Origin: Bedellia somnulentella
Taxonomy: Eukaryota; Arthropoda; Insecta; Lepidoptera; Bedelliidae
Reading direction: 5' to 3'
Assembly: GCA_963576735.1 (NCBI GenBank)
Contig: OY755198.1
Location: forward strand, 7,998,001 to 8,062,000
Length of the DNA stretch: 64,000 bases
Part shown: positions 36,832-49,800 of the stretch, piece after piece
Layout: each line of letters begins with the position of its first letter
How positions within the stretch are numbered: position 1 is the first letter of the stretch
Position numbers and translations under genes: made by a program
The notes under the pieces: model-generated
Databases searched by the model: none
What the model was told of the DNA's origin: nothing
Seen by the model: only the letters and a program-made list of their open reading frames with translations

Positions 36832-37761
36832 TTATAGCCGTGAGTGTATGTTATTTAACTGATTTATAAATTGATATAGAAAAATTTAATCATAATAAAT
36901 TTTGCTTTTTTTATGTGTAAAATACGTACTAGTTAATTTTAAAATTAAATTAATTAGGTGCTGTTCAAAATCCCTAGATAATGTACCAATTAACTAACAG
37001 TAATGATCGATGACATAAAAAAAAATCGCTTCTCTCTCTCTCTACCTATAGATGGCTTTACACTACAAAATAATAATGTTCTGCAATTTATACCTACTAG
37101 ATGAAAACCCGGCTTCGTTCGGGGGAAATATGACTCATACACATCTAGGTACAAAATGTAGGTAATAATAGAAATTCTGTTTTTTCATTTATACTTTTTT
37201 ATGCTATTATTTTAAAAGGATTTATTATAAGTTTTATTTTAGTCTTCATAGTAATACTAAATAGCTTTTGATAAATTAGAATAAATTGGTGTATGGTGGT
37301 GATGTACTAAAAGGAATAATGAATTGTATAGAAAATTATTATAAAATTAATTTTAGAAGCAATATTTTTATGAAATAATTAAATCTTTTTATAAGTAAGA
37401 AGCAATAAACGTGTCTTAAGAAAGAGTGTCATTTTTATTCAACTATTAAAAACGCTGCCTTGTATTATCGGCTAAGGATAGCACTAACCCATTTCTTTTA
37501 GTGGCGACTAAAGGTATTGGGGCTTTTTGCCGTGTAGTAAGGGCTTAGAATGTCACTACCCTTTTCTCCCCAAGGGTATCGTAAGAGGCGACTGTTTTTA
37601 AGTCGTTTTTGGGCGATGCGGGCGGAGACCCATCACCAACATAAATTATTTTATCATTATTTCCCCACTTTACTTGCAAAAAGTGGTTGAAGGATTTCTC
37701 GTTCGGAAGCTCTGGCTACCCCGTTAAGTTTCTGACCGGTATTATGTACGTCTGTTGCATT
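36832..37761 (+). repeat. Broken terminal array unit 7 (right edge of array)
   Basis: Covers unit phase ~403 to ~1330 and then stops abruptly after GTCTGTTGCA near 37760; beyond this the sequence is unrelated to the unit. The copy is more diverged than units 1-6 (many substitutions and small indels, e.g. at 37010-37040 and 37330-37400), as expected for the edge of an array, where homogenisation is weakest. The left junction with unit 6 lies in the shared word GAATT, consistent with a deletion through microhomology. Confidence 0.88.
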
Positions 37762-38117
37762 ATAACTTCCATATAACGAACCACGATTAGAAACATGAGC
37801 ATTCGTTATAATAGTGGCGTCATAATGAGCCGCACGGCTATAGGCGATTAGAAAATGGCGGAATTTAAACAATACTTATTTAACAATTCATTCCCCACTC
37901 AACTTCGAAAGACCTTTCTTTGAAGCTCCGGCTACCCCTTTTTGGTGTATACGTACCAAAAAGGGGTAGCCGGAGCTTCAAATAATAACGTATACCCGTC
38001 GTGAGTATAACGTGATGTTCCGAAGTATTAGTACCCCTGCCAACCCCTTCGGGGATATACTGCCTAAACGTTTGAGTTTTGAATATATGTGTAGGTATAT
38101 GATATCTATTTAACTTA
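37762..38117. other. Non-array DNA with a 26-bp perfect palindrome
   Basis: There is no gene here. At 37921-37980, two 3' ends of repeat 'A' face each other as a perfect 26-bp inverted repeat (TGAAGCTCCGGCTACCCC... and its complement) around GTATACGT. A SINE tail like that at 2610 (GATGTTCCGAAGTATTAGTA, then CCCCTTCGGGG) lies at ~38010-38065. Short minus-strand frames here show no protein features. Confidence 0.6.
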
Positions 38118-38255
38118 CGCCCGATTTCTGAATTGAGTATTCCAGCTGAGAACAATTTAAGTATCGTTCTGTCGCATTGAAATCTTAACAACTGAATGAG
38201 ACAAAACGATACTTAAGTCGTTTTCAGCTTGAATGCTCAATTCAGAAATCGGGCG
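38118..38255. mobile_element. 138-bp TTA-flanked MITE
   Basis: The TIR begins CGCCCGATTTCTGAATTGAG and continues, with mismatches, to ~58 bp, leaving a ~20-base loop. The flanks are TTA at 38115-38117 and 38256-38258. It is almost entirely arms and would form a long hairpin. The 3-bp target again points to a PIF/Harbinger-type source, but the end differs from the MITE in units 4-6. Confidence 0.8.
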
Positions 38256-38341
38256 TTACTCGACTAAAATTTCATGAGATTTATAGTCGTGAGTAAAGGT
38301 AGGTAAGTATGTAAGCGTCGCTTCGTGAAATACAATTACTG

Positions 38342-39124
38342 TGTGGAGGAAAAGGGAAGATCTTCCGCCAGGCGGTGGTATGCCTGGGGACCGCGGTCCA
38401 ACTGTATTAAGTTGGAACTTGTATATATAGTAAACATTTTAGAAACTTCGATTGGGCGATGTAGGATTTGTATGGCGAGTCTTGATGACGCGTGTGACGT
38501 ATTGCTGTGGAATGTGATGCTTCTTGCACTGTCAGCTTTTCTATGTAGTGCGCGTCATTGTGTACTGACAGCGCGCCGCTACATTACTCCCCCTCCAACT
38601 GGAAATTTTGACCCCATTATCTTCGTGCCAGTGTGTGTGAGCTCTATGGCATGTCTGCCGGAACCTCTGTGTCGACTCCAGAAGCGACGGTGTTTGTGCC
38701 CCGTTGCGTATCCCATTGCTGCCGTGCTGCGAGTCGTGCCTCTTGAGCCGTCGATTCAAAGCGCTTTTTTGTCTGCAGTCCTTTGATATCCTTTTGCTGC
38801 TCGTACTTGTCTGGCCAATCCAAATGACTCCTTGTGCTTAGAAGGACGCCATCGTGTTCTGTAGAGGAAATCTGTCATGTGGAGGAAAAGGGAAGATCTT
38901 CCGCCAGGCGAGGCGGTGGTATGCCTGGGGACCGCGGTCCAACTGCATTAAGTTGGAACTTGTACATATAGTAAACATTTTAGAAACTTCGATTGGGCGA
39001 TGTAGGATTTGTATGGCGAGTCTTGATGATGCGTGTGACGTATTGCTGTGGAATGTGATGCTTCTTGCACTGTCGGCGTTTCTATGTAGTGCGCGGCATT
39101 GTGTTCTGACAGCGCGCCGCTACA
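38342..39124 (-). mobile_element. TRIM-like miniature LTR element
   Basis: Two direct repeats (38342-38583 and 38878-39124; ~242 and 247 bp) start TGTGGAGG and end GCCGCTACA. They enclose 294 bp and are flanked by ACTG (38338-38341, 39125-39128). In minus orientation the copy at 38342 is the 3' LTR, preceded by the purine tract GTTGGAGGGGGAGTAA, and TATATA occurs inside the LTR. After the 5' LTR comes TGACAGATTTCC, a possible primer site, though not of the usual TGG type. The LTRs differ at several sites and by a 5-bp GAGGC duplication, so the insertion is not brand new. It has no protein frame of its own; the 153-codon + frame across it is accidental. An internally deleted gypsy element is the likely origin. 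Confidence 0.75.
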
Positions 39125-39144
39125 ACTGTAACAAATAAAGAATA

Positions 39145-39256
39145 AATAAAGGAAAGAAAAATTTCGACACCGGCGGGATTCGAACCCGCGACCTCGGGTT
39201 TACGCCCCCGTCGCTCTGCCAAGTGTCAATGGCTGCCAGTGCGAGTTCCTTTATTT
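39145..39256 (-). repeat. tRNA-like sequence inside short inverted repeats
   Basis: AATAAATAAAGGAA and TTCCTTTATTTATT bracket a minus-strand tRNA-like sequence (39166-39228) with A box TGGCAGAGCGA and B box GGGTTCGAATCCC. The T stem is perfect and the outer acceptor pairs GACAC/GTGTC remain, but other stems mispair, so this is unlikely to be a functional tRNA gene. It is the most complete member of the fold-back family at 3546 and 54354. Confidence 0.55.
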
Positions 39257-39405
39257 ATTAGTAATAATCCCCATATGAGGTTTTCATGAATAAAAAGATT
39301 TAAATTATACAATTACTATAATTAAGTGGAATGAATCAATTTCAAATAAATTGGTGAAGCTTAGCTTTATTGAAATTGAAGCATTATTAAGAGTTGTCTC
39401 ACAAT

Positions 39406-39500
39406 ACGCACGCGCACACACGCACTCACATAAAACACACTCAAACATACATACACACAAACACATACACACGCACGCATTCACTCCCTCAATCTCACAT
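39406..39500. repeat. CA-rich low-complexity tract
   Basis: Imperfect (CA)n with CGCACACACGCACTCAC-type repeats, following ATTATTAAGAGTTGTCTCAC. This is probably the 3' untranslated end of an old non-LTR element; it is non-coding. Confidence 0.5.
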
Positions 39501-39586
39501 TAATACATTTTGTAAACATTGTAAATGAATACATATTAAATATTGTCAATTTTTATAACAGACTCATTTCTTTAAAGAAAAATTTC

Positions 39587-39793
39587 GACACAGGCGGGAA
39601 TCGAACCCGCGACCTCGGGTATACGGCCATGTCTATGTCCATGGCCATGTCTAATTGTTCAATATTACTCAGTATATAGATTTGGAGATCATCTGCATAA
39701 AGGTGGTAGGAAGAAGTGAGTTTATGAGAAATGCTGTTAATGAAAATTGCAAATAGAAGAGGAGACAGCACACCACCTTGCGGAACACCGGCA
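39587..39793 (-). pseudogene. LINE reverse-transcriptase scrap fused to a tRNA-like end
   Basis: On the minus strand: VPQGGVLSPLLFAIF, then YHLYADDLQIY. These are the RT motif blocks before and at the catalytic Y-A-D-D of non-LTR reverse transcriptases. The RT frame breaks off at ~39640 and passes directly into a tRNA-like T-arm (GGTTCGATTCCCGCC at ~39595-39612) of the family seen at 39166, so two unrelated repeats are fused. The two aspartates of YADD are present, but the domain is far too short to act. Confidence 0.7.
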
Positions 39794-39842
39794 GTTAACT
39801 CACGCCAAGGAGAGAACGAATTGTCTATTCGAATGTATTCCT

Positions 39843-40262
39843 ATCATCTGAATTCCTTAAAAATTCTTGGTCTGAAAATTGGAAACATTCTATTCAGTTT
39901 AAAGAAAAATTTTACGCGGGTATTCAACCGGAAATTCCCTCTAAGCCTTGGTTTTTTTAAATATAAACAATGCTCAAAGACATTTACCTCTACCATATGT
40001 AGAATGAGACTAGGACATTGTTGTTCTCCAGTTTTTCTCGCTTAAATTAAAATTAAAGATAATTCGTTATGTGAATGTGGACTTGAGGAAGGAACTTAGG
40101 ATCATTTATTTTTTAACTGTTTAAAATTAACGACATCACTTTATGATATTCTCCCGTCTTTTATTCCTAAGCCTACTAATATGATAAATTTGTTATCACT
40201 TGTTCATACTGACTTTGTGAAAACTTTAAGTTATTTTATATCTTCTAATGGAATTAAATTAT
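39843..40262 (+). pseudogene. LINE ORF2 C-terminal remnant
   Basis: The frame reads like the C-terminal part of non-LTR ORF2 proteins: ICRMRLGHC, then after a stop CECGLEEGT...DHLFFNC, the Cys/His cluster that follows the RT/RNase H region in several insect clades, then a hydrophobic end. At least two stops interrupt it (one at 40043-40045). It is followed by AT-rich sequence and a SINE tail at ~40328-40440. The clade is not assignable by eye. Confidence 0.6.
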
Positions 40263-40327
40263 AATATCATAGATCAAATTCATAAAAACTTATTGTATAT
40301 TTTTATTTATATATAACATTTAAAAAT

Positions 40328-40445
40328 GGGGTACTCTGAACACCAGGTGACAAAGTCACGTGATGTTCAGAAGATTTAGTACCTCTGCCAACCCCTTCGG
40401 GGATATTCGGCGTGAACGTTTATGTTATTTTATGTTATGTTATTT
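40328..40445 (+). repeat. SINE tail fragment
   Basis: GGGTACTCTGAACACCAGGTG, GATGTTCAGAAG, CCCCTTCGGGG and CGGCGTGAACGTTTATG match the 3' third of the array SINE at ~2565-2692 but lack its tRNA head. Confidence 0.7.
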
Positions 40446-40583
40446 AAAAATATACATATATTTGTATCTATTAATCTCTTTGTGACTGTAAGATATTTAA
40501 AAAACAGTAATAATTAAATTTCGGATTTATTGGACTTATTTCAAAAAGTAAGCTGTTTCTATTTCACTCTGACGCTGGCAGAT

Positions 40584-40853
40584 TATATAAATTGTATACG
40601 AGGGCCAATGAACAAGATAATAACAAACAAAACAAAACAAGACAAGTGTTTTGTTTGTGTTAGCTTAGCTTTAGTGTTATTCTTAATTTCTCTTTTATTT
40701 TACTAAATTAATGTAATGACTATGTTTTAATACAAAGTTGTAGCAAGTATAATTATTACAAAGAAACCAAAAAGTTAATACTCTATCATACGGCGGTATA
40801 TTAGGTAGAAAATAAAATATAAATTCTTGGTGACGAACCCTGAAAGTTGAATT
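40584..40853 (+). promoter_or_regulatory. Possible promoter and 5' UTR of the ZAD zinc-finger gene
   Basis: TATATAA at 40584-40590 lies ~264 bases before the ATG at 40854. The 5' leader, if real, is AT-rich and unspliced. There is no other evidence; many lepidopteran genes lack TATA boxes. Confidence 0.25.
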
Positions 40854-43800
40854 ATGTCAGATGTTATGTTTTGTCGGTCATGCCTAGCCATAGCTACAGA
40901 TACTCGCCTGCATAATCTTAATGATGGATTAATGGAAGTTTTCAGGTCCTTGACGGGCCTTCCGGTGCGTTTATAATGATATTATGTACAACCTTAACTA
41001 GCAAACTTTTCTACACCTTTTCTACTTACTTTTTAAATTCTGTTTAAGTTTATTTTAGCTGAGATATTGTAATTATATGTCGTATGTCATAGTTATCTTA
41101 GTTTTTACCCAAGCATGGGTTGGCAGAGGTACTTAAGGTTACTCTTCTGAACATTGCGAGGCATGAAGACTGGTGAATGAATACCTACTTTTTGATTCAG
41201 GATTCTTTTAAATTGTATTCATGCTGTGTCTGACTGCCTCAACGTTCTGTCAGTCCAGGCATTTCCCCTAACAGCCAGAAGTCTTACATTTGTACCATTT
41301 AGGGATTCACTCTGAAGATTAGTTTATAAAATATTTCATGCTCAATTACCATGTTCATGTAGTATCTCTGCCAAGTCCTCTATTTGCAGTAGCATGGGGT
41401 ATGGTTTTATATGGTTTGTCTAGAGATCATCACAAATAAATATGTCCATTTATTTTCAGCTAAAATCAGAAAACACATCTCAACTATTTTGTACCGATTG
41501 CAAATATGTTCTGAGGAAAATCAGTATCTTCCAAAAGCAATGTCTGACTGTTGAAACTCTAATGAATGATTTGGTGACTGCTGGAGTTGAGGTAACACTT
41601 ACCAACCATTACTCACAGCCATAAATTCCAAAAAAGAAATTCCAGGGCTTAAGGGTGATATGTGCCGAGAGCCCATTTAGTATGTGTGTAATAAAAGTAA
41701 AAAATAAATCATAGTGATTCAACACCAAAAACTAATTAAACAATATACATATCTCATGAGAGCCAAATAGGCTCTGCTCTCTCTAAATGTAACTCAGAAT
41801 ATGTACACTAGAGGGCGTGTTCAATAAAACTTAGGAATTGTCACTAACCATTGTTGAGTTCCATGCACAGATCTGTATTTTAATAGATAACGCAAGTGTC
41901 ATTTCTTGTATAGAAACCAAGCGTGCCATTATTTTTCGACCTACCGTGACGTCACATGAGCAATTTAGTGATGGGAACTCCCTGTCCGCGCGTAAATGAT
42001 TCAATTGATTATATTCGAGTGCATAGATAGACGAATGATAAATCGACAGATGAATGATAAGTCTAGAATTATACCTGTCACTATTTCCCATGGTCTCATG
42101 TTAATTCTGAACACTCTTCCTACATTATTTTCCTCCACCATTACTTCTTCTAGGAGAACAACGATCTAAATCAGTGAGTTAGTGAGTACTACAGTAGCCT
42201 TTATTATTATGATAACTTTTCGTTAAAACCTAAGTTTTTATAACAAAGCTTATAAAAACTTAGGGTTCCTGATACGTGTTTGTAAACCTTTCAATAACAT
42301 AAAATGCATCAAAGCTTTATATTATGCCTATGTAAGAAGTGTGCTGGAGTTTGCCTCTATTACTTGGAATCCACAATATTTGGTATATATTAACATGATT
42401 GAGCGCATTCAGAAACGATTTTTTAAGTACCTTGCTTTTAAGTCCAATTATAAATACACAAATTATGAAGAAGCGTGTAAGGAGTTTGACCTCCAGCCTC
42501 TGAAAGAGCGAAGAAACTTAATAGATATGCTATTTCTTCATGACATAGTTAATTCCACAATTGATTATCCTTATCTGCTATCTTTGATTAATTTCAATGT
42601 ACCAAAAAGAATAACTCGCTCAAACAAACACAAGTTATTCCATATACCTAAATGCAACACTAATTATTATCAAAATGATTTCTTTATGCGAGCCCTGCAA
42701 TTTTATAACGATCTGGAAAGTGATAATATCGACATATTCTATCAATCCAAACCAGTTTTCAAAAGGTGTATGATCAAGATTATGCAACAAGAATTAATTA
42801 ATCAAGAATAAATAAAATATCTATTAATTTATTTATTTATTTTAAATACATCTATCTATTTATACCTTTGTAAATATTATATGTAACTGTTCTTTTTTAA
42901 CTTATTTAAATATTTTACATAGTATCTATTATTATCATTATTTTTTTTTTATATCTATCTCATATACATTTTTTTTTATTTATATTTGTATGTCTATATG
43001 TAATATATTATATATTTGTTTATTAATAGTTGTATAATTGTTAAGTAAGGGTATTATTATTCTTTTCTCTTTTCATTAAGCAAACTTTATTTCTTTTTAT
43101 TTAAATTTTAAGTTATACGGAAAGAATGTTACTAATTCTGTTTTATATTTTAATGCTTAAGTGGTATCATGTCATTGGCTAAGAAATTTTGTAGTTCTTA
43201 AGGGTTATAAAACATTGTTTTTTAAGTTTTCTAAATGTGCTGTTGGATATCATATAAAAATAAAAATATAAAATAAAAATACCTACCAAATAACTAGTTT
43301 TAATAATTTGTTCTCGGGAAAGTTACAAAACGAATAAAAAACCACGAGATGAAATATTATCTACAAAAAAGAAAGCTAGTTGAAGGCGCTATGACGAAAT
43401 ATAATCCAACCCAGAACTAAGTCAGCTTGAAAAAAAAAAACAAATAAAATTACTTGTAGAGAAAGAAAAATAATTCAGTAGTTTTTTTCCGCTGTCTGTT
43501 TGTCTCCAGACTGCATCTCGTAAACAGTCATATCTAGAAAGCTGAAATTTTCACAAATTATGTATTTCTGTTGCCGCTATGACAATAAATACCAAAAATT
43601 AAAAAAATATATATTAAGGGAGGTCCTCATACAATAAACGTGATTTTTCCGTATTTTTTTTGCTCAATATTAAATCGGTAATAAGTAGACACTTTAAATT
43701 TTCACAGAATATTTACTTGTATATCACCTTTCAAAATAAATAATTAAATAGCAGTAAAGTAAACATCAAAGGGGAGTCCCATACAAAAACGTAATTTTCT

Positions 43801-46800
43801 ATTATAAATGATAGAACGGAACCCTTTACTTGTTCTTTACTGGAAATAAAAAAGAATAAAGTAGTGTAACAAAGTCTTCAACATTTGCTGAATATCAACA
43901 TATGTAGAACTAGCTTTTTGCCCCGCGACTTCGTCCGCGTGGACTTCATTTTTTGCATCCAGTTTATATAATACCAAAATACCGAAACACTATCTCAACT
44001 TCTGTTTTTTATATTTATAATCCCGCGGGCGTTGTAAATGACATAAAGGATATTGAGGCTTTTTAAGTGATTGTTGGGCGATGCAGTTTGTGACCCATCA
44101 CTAACAACCTTTATTAACCTATCTTTTATCAATATATTTCCAAAATTGGATGAAGAATTAGTATCTCCGAAGCTATGGCTACCCTTTTATGGAATTTATG
44201 GTTGTTAGCATATACTCATGAATGATTGATAGATGGATTTCATAAATTCAATCGCACCAAGTTTTATTATAAAATGTAAAAAAACTCTATATTAACTTTC
44301 ATTTGCTATATCAACCCGTTAGGGGTTGAGTTCCAAAATTTCCTTTTTAATTGTTCATAAGAATCATGAAACAAATATACCAAGTTTTTATGTTCAGAAA
44401 TGAGAATATCTTTAGTAAGTACAGATACGGATAGTAGTTTGGCGCTGCGGCGACGGCCCGGTGCTGCCCCCTACACTGACCGTTGGTGATAGTGGGAGAG
44501 CTTGCAGCGATTGCTCGGCAATATAGGGATGATTAGTGGTGGATCTCCTTCCAAAATAATCGCTAAATTGAAGGGATAGTGCTTGTTATTATTATATATA
44601 GTGTTATTTTAAGCTAACAAAACATTTTTTTACAAAAACCTTGAATTACCTGAGATACGAACCCGGGACGATTGATTCATAATAGTTCTAATTAAATATT
44701 CATAGTAGTTAGTTATACCGCTACGCCACGGAGACGTTACCGGGGCGGTGTCAAATTTTTATTACGCTTTATCTGGGGGCACGGCAGTGCCCCTGCCAAG
44801 TCTCGAGCAAAACGGGCACGGCCGTACCATCTTTTCTCGAAGCGGTTCGCGGCTGTTTCGCCCCCCCTATATCTTCGACGTGGACAAAGCTAGGACTTTA
44901 GGTTTTCGGTGAATAATAGTAGGCATTAGAACAAGCTTAAGTTCGAAATTACACGCCAAATAAATTAATAGTTTAGGAGTTACGGTCGATCAAAGTTACA
45001 CCATTTTGTCACTCACTGATTCACTGACAGATCATCAAAAATCTAAGGTACTTCTAGCAGACTTAGAAACTTCAAATTTCGCACCAAGATAGGTCATTAG
45101 CCACATATAAAGGAAAATTTATAAAAACATTAAAAAATTATATGCCATAGAAAACGATTTTATATTTGCGGTTTGGCAAGAACATTGTTAACTTTGTTCG
45201 TTGTTCAAGTACCTATTCAATTGGATGAATACATACATAGAATAGAAAAGAATAATATAAATGTAATACATAGACTATCATTAATACAAATTAATACATG
45301 AAGTTCATTAAATGAATAAAGCTAAAACTCCATTGCATTGCGATAAATATTGTTTGCGCGCTCGATAGATGGCGTTGTACCTGTCTGAATCGCGCTATGG
45401 TTTCGTTACAAAGCGCAGTGTAAGTAGTACTTCAAAATAATTCGATAATTTTCATTTGATAGCGCCATCTGTCTATGAAAACCCATTTCGAAACTAAAAA
45501 ATATTGTAGTGATAATTGATATTCGGAGAACTTTACGTGTTATTTAGTTTAGTTATAGTTTGTAAGTTAGTAGATATATATTTATTTAGTTAGTTATTTG
45601 TTAGGTAGTTTAGTTCTATTTGGTTTGCATATATGTATAAGTTTAAGCCCTATTGTTATAGAAGTAATTGTAAATATAGTGTAATGTAACGTGAAATATT
45701 GTACATAAATGGCGACCTTTGTCCACACAGAGTCATCTCTATTCCTGGAGATGGGTCGTGTTTATTTCATTCGTTGTCATACAGCATGTATGGGAGTTTT
45801 CAGTCGTCAAACGATATTAGGCGTGCTGTCGTCCATTATGTAGTGGAGAATTGAGATGACATGCAAGTCTATAAGTCTATGTGTTAAAGCCACTTGCATC
45901 CAAGTGCTTTAACGGGCTCAAACATGAGCAATCCAGAGGCGCGCCAGTCACGTCAAGCGCCATCAAAAAGGAGACAAACAGCTTCGCGTATAAAACAACT
46001 GATGCCGGCTGCACTTTTCTCTTTCATCACAATTTTTCAAGTAAGAAGACACGGAGAAGACGAGAAGACGTTTTAGAGTCATTTCACATTATATAGTTTA
46101 ATTTCTAATACAGATGTAAAAGCTCAATAAACCCAAGTAAATCAAGTAAATATCTTATCATTTACTTCTTCAATCCAAACAACAACGGTTCCACGAGGCG
46201 GAACCAACTCCGTGAACGAGCAGCAGGCGCACAACAGCCTGCTATCCTTCATTTGGCGCCCGAACAGGGACTTCAGTCAGCCTACGCAGCAGAGGCACCA
46301 CCAGCAGCACGAGAGAAAAGGAGGACCACGCCACGCCACGCCAAGCCGCCGGTGAAGAAGCCAGGTCCAAGGGTTGGACACAGCAGCCATCCCACCTGCC
46401 AGCATCTTACCGAGGAGAGTGTCGTGAGCCAATCATTCCTTTCTTTTCCTCACCTTAAAACCCCTCACCACGGGCAAATTAGTCAAGATAATCAACATGC
46501 TCTTCACTTAGGTTAATCAACCATATATTTTCTACAGCCATCAAGTGCACATGTGAATCATTGACTCACTTTGCTTATATACATTCACTCAATTAAGTAA
46601 AGGCAGCAGTTAAGGTACTCATACCTCACATGTGCCGGCAACTCTAGCAGCATATCAATCAACTCTTCACTTAATTCAATTAATTTCAATATACAAACTT
46701 AATATTGGTTAGTTTCATGCCAGTTTCCGCTCTACCAAACGATTCAGGGATATATACTTACTACTGTTTCAAACAATTTCAGTGAACGTGAACTTCACCG

Positions 46801-49800
46801 AGGAACGCAGGCCTGCATCATTCAGCTGCTGCCTGTTGTCTCCAGCGGCGTCACCTTCACAAGGAGCGTAAACCGGTTTACAATTTACTTTAATTTTACA
46901 TTCTTGCCACACCCTTTACTATAACAATTAACTCCAGAAATTTATCTATATACAGAACCTTTCACTTAACTAGTTACTTATTAATTATTAATTTCCTTTT
47001 CAATATGACTGACAGTGAATTATCAGTAAAAACAAACACTGCTCATGCCAGTCGAAGCTCAAGCCCTGCCAAAATGGCAAGCGATGAATATACTGTGCTT
47101 AAGTACAAACGCACTTCAATCAAAGGGCAAGTGACTAAATTTAATAACTTTTTAATTAACCTCATGGAACATGGAGGTGATAAGCCATTAAGCTCTATTC
47201 AAGTAGCTGAATTAACATTCAAATTAGACAAGTTTTTGGAGTTAAACTCTCAATTTGAACACCTGCAATCTCAAATGGAGACTATTAATTTTAACAATCT
47301 GGAGTATGAATTAAATGAAAGGGAAGTCATCTCCAATGGTTTTTGTTCAGCAATTATTAAGGTACGAAATTTAATCAGTGTCAACAAACCTGCAGACCAA
47401 TTCCGAGATGCCACTGAAGGGTCAAAGGCCTCCCATCCATGCCACTGTAATGGTCAAGGCACAATGGGGTTTAGGCTACCTGAAATCACTATACCTAAGT
47501 TTGATGGTTCATACTTCAAATGGCTTGAATTCAGAGATACATTTGAATCATTAATTCACAATAATAATCATATTAAACCCATTCATAAATTTCATTACCT
47601 CTGCTCATACCTACAAGGTGAAGCAGCCAGGGTTATAGCAAATCTTGAGGTATCTGATTTCAATTATGTAGAAGCATGGAATATATTATGTGAAAGGTAT
47701 AACAATACAAAACAATTAGTTAATAATCATCTTAGTGCACTTTTTAATCTCAAGGTTATGCAGAGTGAATCAGACAAGTCTCTTAGGTTTTTAAGTGATC
47801 ACATCACCAAGAATGTTAGGGCTTTACAGACTTTAGGTCAACCAGTTCAACACTGGGATTCTATCTTAATTTATTTAGCTTCATCAAAGTTTGATCTAAA
47901 TACTAATATCAAATGGGAAGAATACAAAGGCAATCTTCATTCAGAGTTGCCAACCTTTAATGACTTAAAAGATTTTTTAAAGATAAGAGCTGACATTTTA
48001 GAGACATTACCTCAAAGTAAGGTAAGGGTTAACACATCACAGGGTTCAAACAACAGTCATAATAATAATAATAACAGTCATGATTTAAAACACTATCATA
48101 GTAACAATCATATTAAACAAACAATAAATCCACCTCAAGCATTTATTGTTTCAACTTCAGGTAATGTAAGCGGTACGGCTAGCAATCCTCAATTGCCCTC
48201 ACGTTTACCCAATGCCACTCTAGCATCAACAGTTACAACCAATACTAATTCTAAGTGCCCCCTTTGCAAGGGTAAACATTTACTGTTCCGATGCTTACGT
48301 TTCAGAAAGCTCACATTGGCTGACAGACGGAGTAGGGTCACTGGGCTTAAGGTTTGCACAAATTGCCTTCGGTCTGACCATATGGTTGCCAAGTGTCCCT
48401 ATGGAGACTGTCGTAAGTGTGGTGGACGCCATCACACTCTGATACACAGCTCTCCCCTTCTTCAAAATGATGTTGCTCCATCATCCCATCCTGTCACTTC
48501 AATGCCTCAGTCGCTTTCTCTCAGTCCTCCAGTTTCCCCTTCAGGGATCATTCGCTCCACCGCCATGATTGACATCATCAATCCCCAAAATGGTAAGGTG
48601 GAGACAGTCAGATGCTTGCTAGATAGCGGCTCTGACTACTCTTTTCTTTCCGCTGACTTAAGGAATCGCCTTAAGTTAGCTTCCACACCCTCAATACACA
48701 ACAGTGTTGCAGGCGTTGGGAACACCTCTCTTAACCTGGGACCACATCAGTGTTCAGCGTTAATTCGTGCCCGCACTGGCACATACTCACATCTTCACAC
48801 CTTTTTGGTGTTGCCTTCCATAGCAAAAAGGCATTCTAATGAAGCCATTGATGTTTCAAATATCACTCTTCCCTCAGCTATCACATTAGCTGATCCTCAA
48901 TTCAATCAACCACTAAAGGTTGACATTATGATTGGAGGCGATCTATTCTGGGATCTACTTGGCTCCGAAAGGCTCACCTTAGGTCCAGGCCTACCCATGC
49001 TGCATCATTCACAGCTAGGCTGGATTATAGCTGGCAAGATTTCCCATTCATTACCACAAAATTCACAAACTTGTAATTTTGTTAGTAGCAGTTCTTTTAC
49101 CAAGTTAACTAGAACTCATAGACTAAAAACTAGACGTTTCTGTCCTCTCAGCCCACTCAAGGCAGCAGATTACCGTCTTGGTGATACTTACACCTTACCA
49201 AAACCAATTGGTTATTAATAACCTAAGTTGAATGAATTCATACACAACAAACATTCAACAATTGTTTATGGTTTACTTTTAATTTACATTTATATACAAA
49301 TATTTTACTTTATACAATACTTATACACTTTACATCATCCTACACATGGATCAATCATTATTTGCTATTTTATTATGTCTTTCCTTCTAGATACAGTAAA
49401 CAGCTGACTACCTAAAGGTCATTGACATCGAGGTAGTTGACCTTACAAGTTGATCGACTTTGAACTTTAGCATATATATTTTTTTTTTTTTGGATTCATT
49501 TATCAGATGTATTTGAATCAGTGCGATGATCAATCACCATGATTATCATCATCATCAACGGTGGTCATCATCATAATTTCTTTATGCTTTTATTTTCGCC
49601 AGGGGAAAACCCACGGAAATATTTTGTGACAATGAGCGAAATTTCGTTGCCGCAGCTAAGGAAATAAATTCATTTTTTAACGACAATAAAGACTCATTTG
49701 TGCAGTTTGCTAATGTTCAAAATATTAACTTTAGATTTTGCCCGGTTTACGCCCCTAATTTCAACGGAAGCGCGGAAGCTGGCATTAAGCTTGCTAAGTT

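Noticed and set aside
38325..38786. 153-codon frame as a gene
   Set aside because: It covers one LTR and the interior of the TRIM-like element, and most of it recurs in the second LTR.
39166..39228. Functional tRNA gene
   Set aside because: Pol III boxes and T stem are good, but the D arm and inner acceptor pairs do not form properly, and relatives at 3584 and 54390 are clearly degenerate repeat parts.
45894..46096. Two frames of 60-71 codons near the BEL start
   Set aside because: Both lie in the LTR and recur at 50311-50556 in the other LTR; no protein features.
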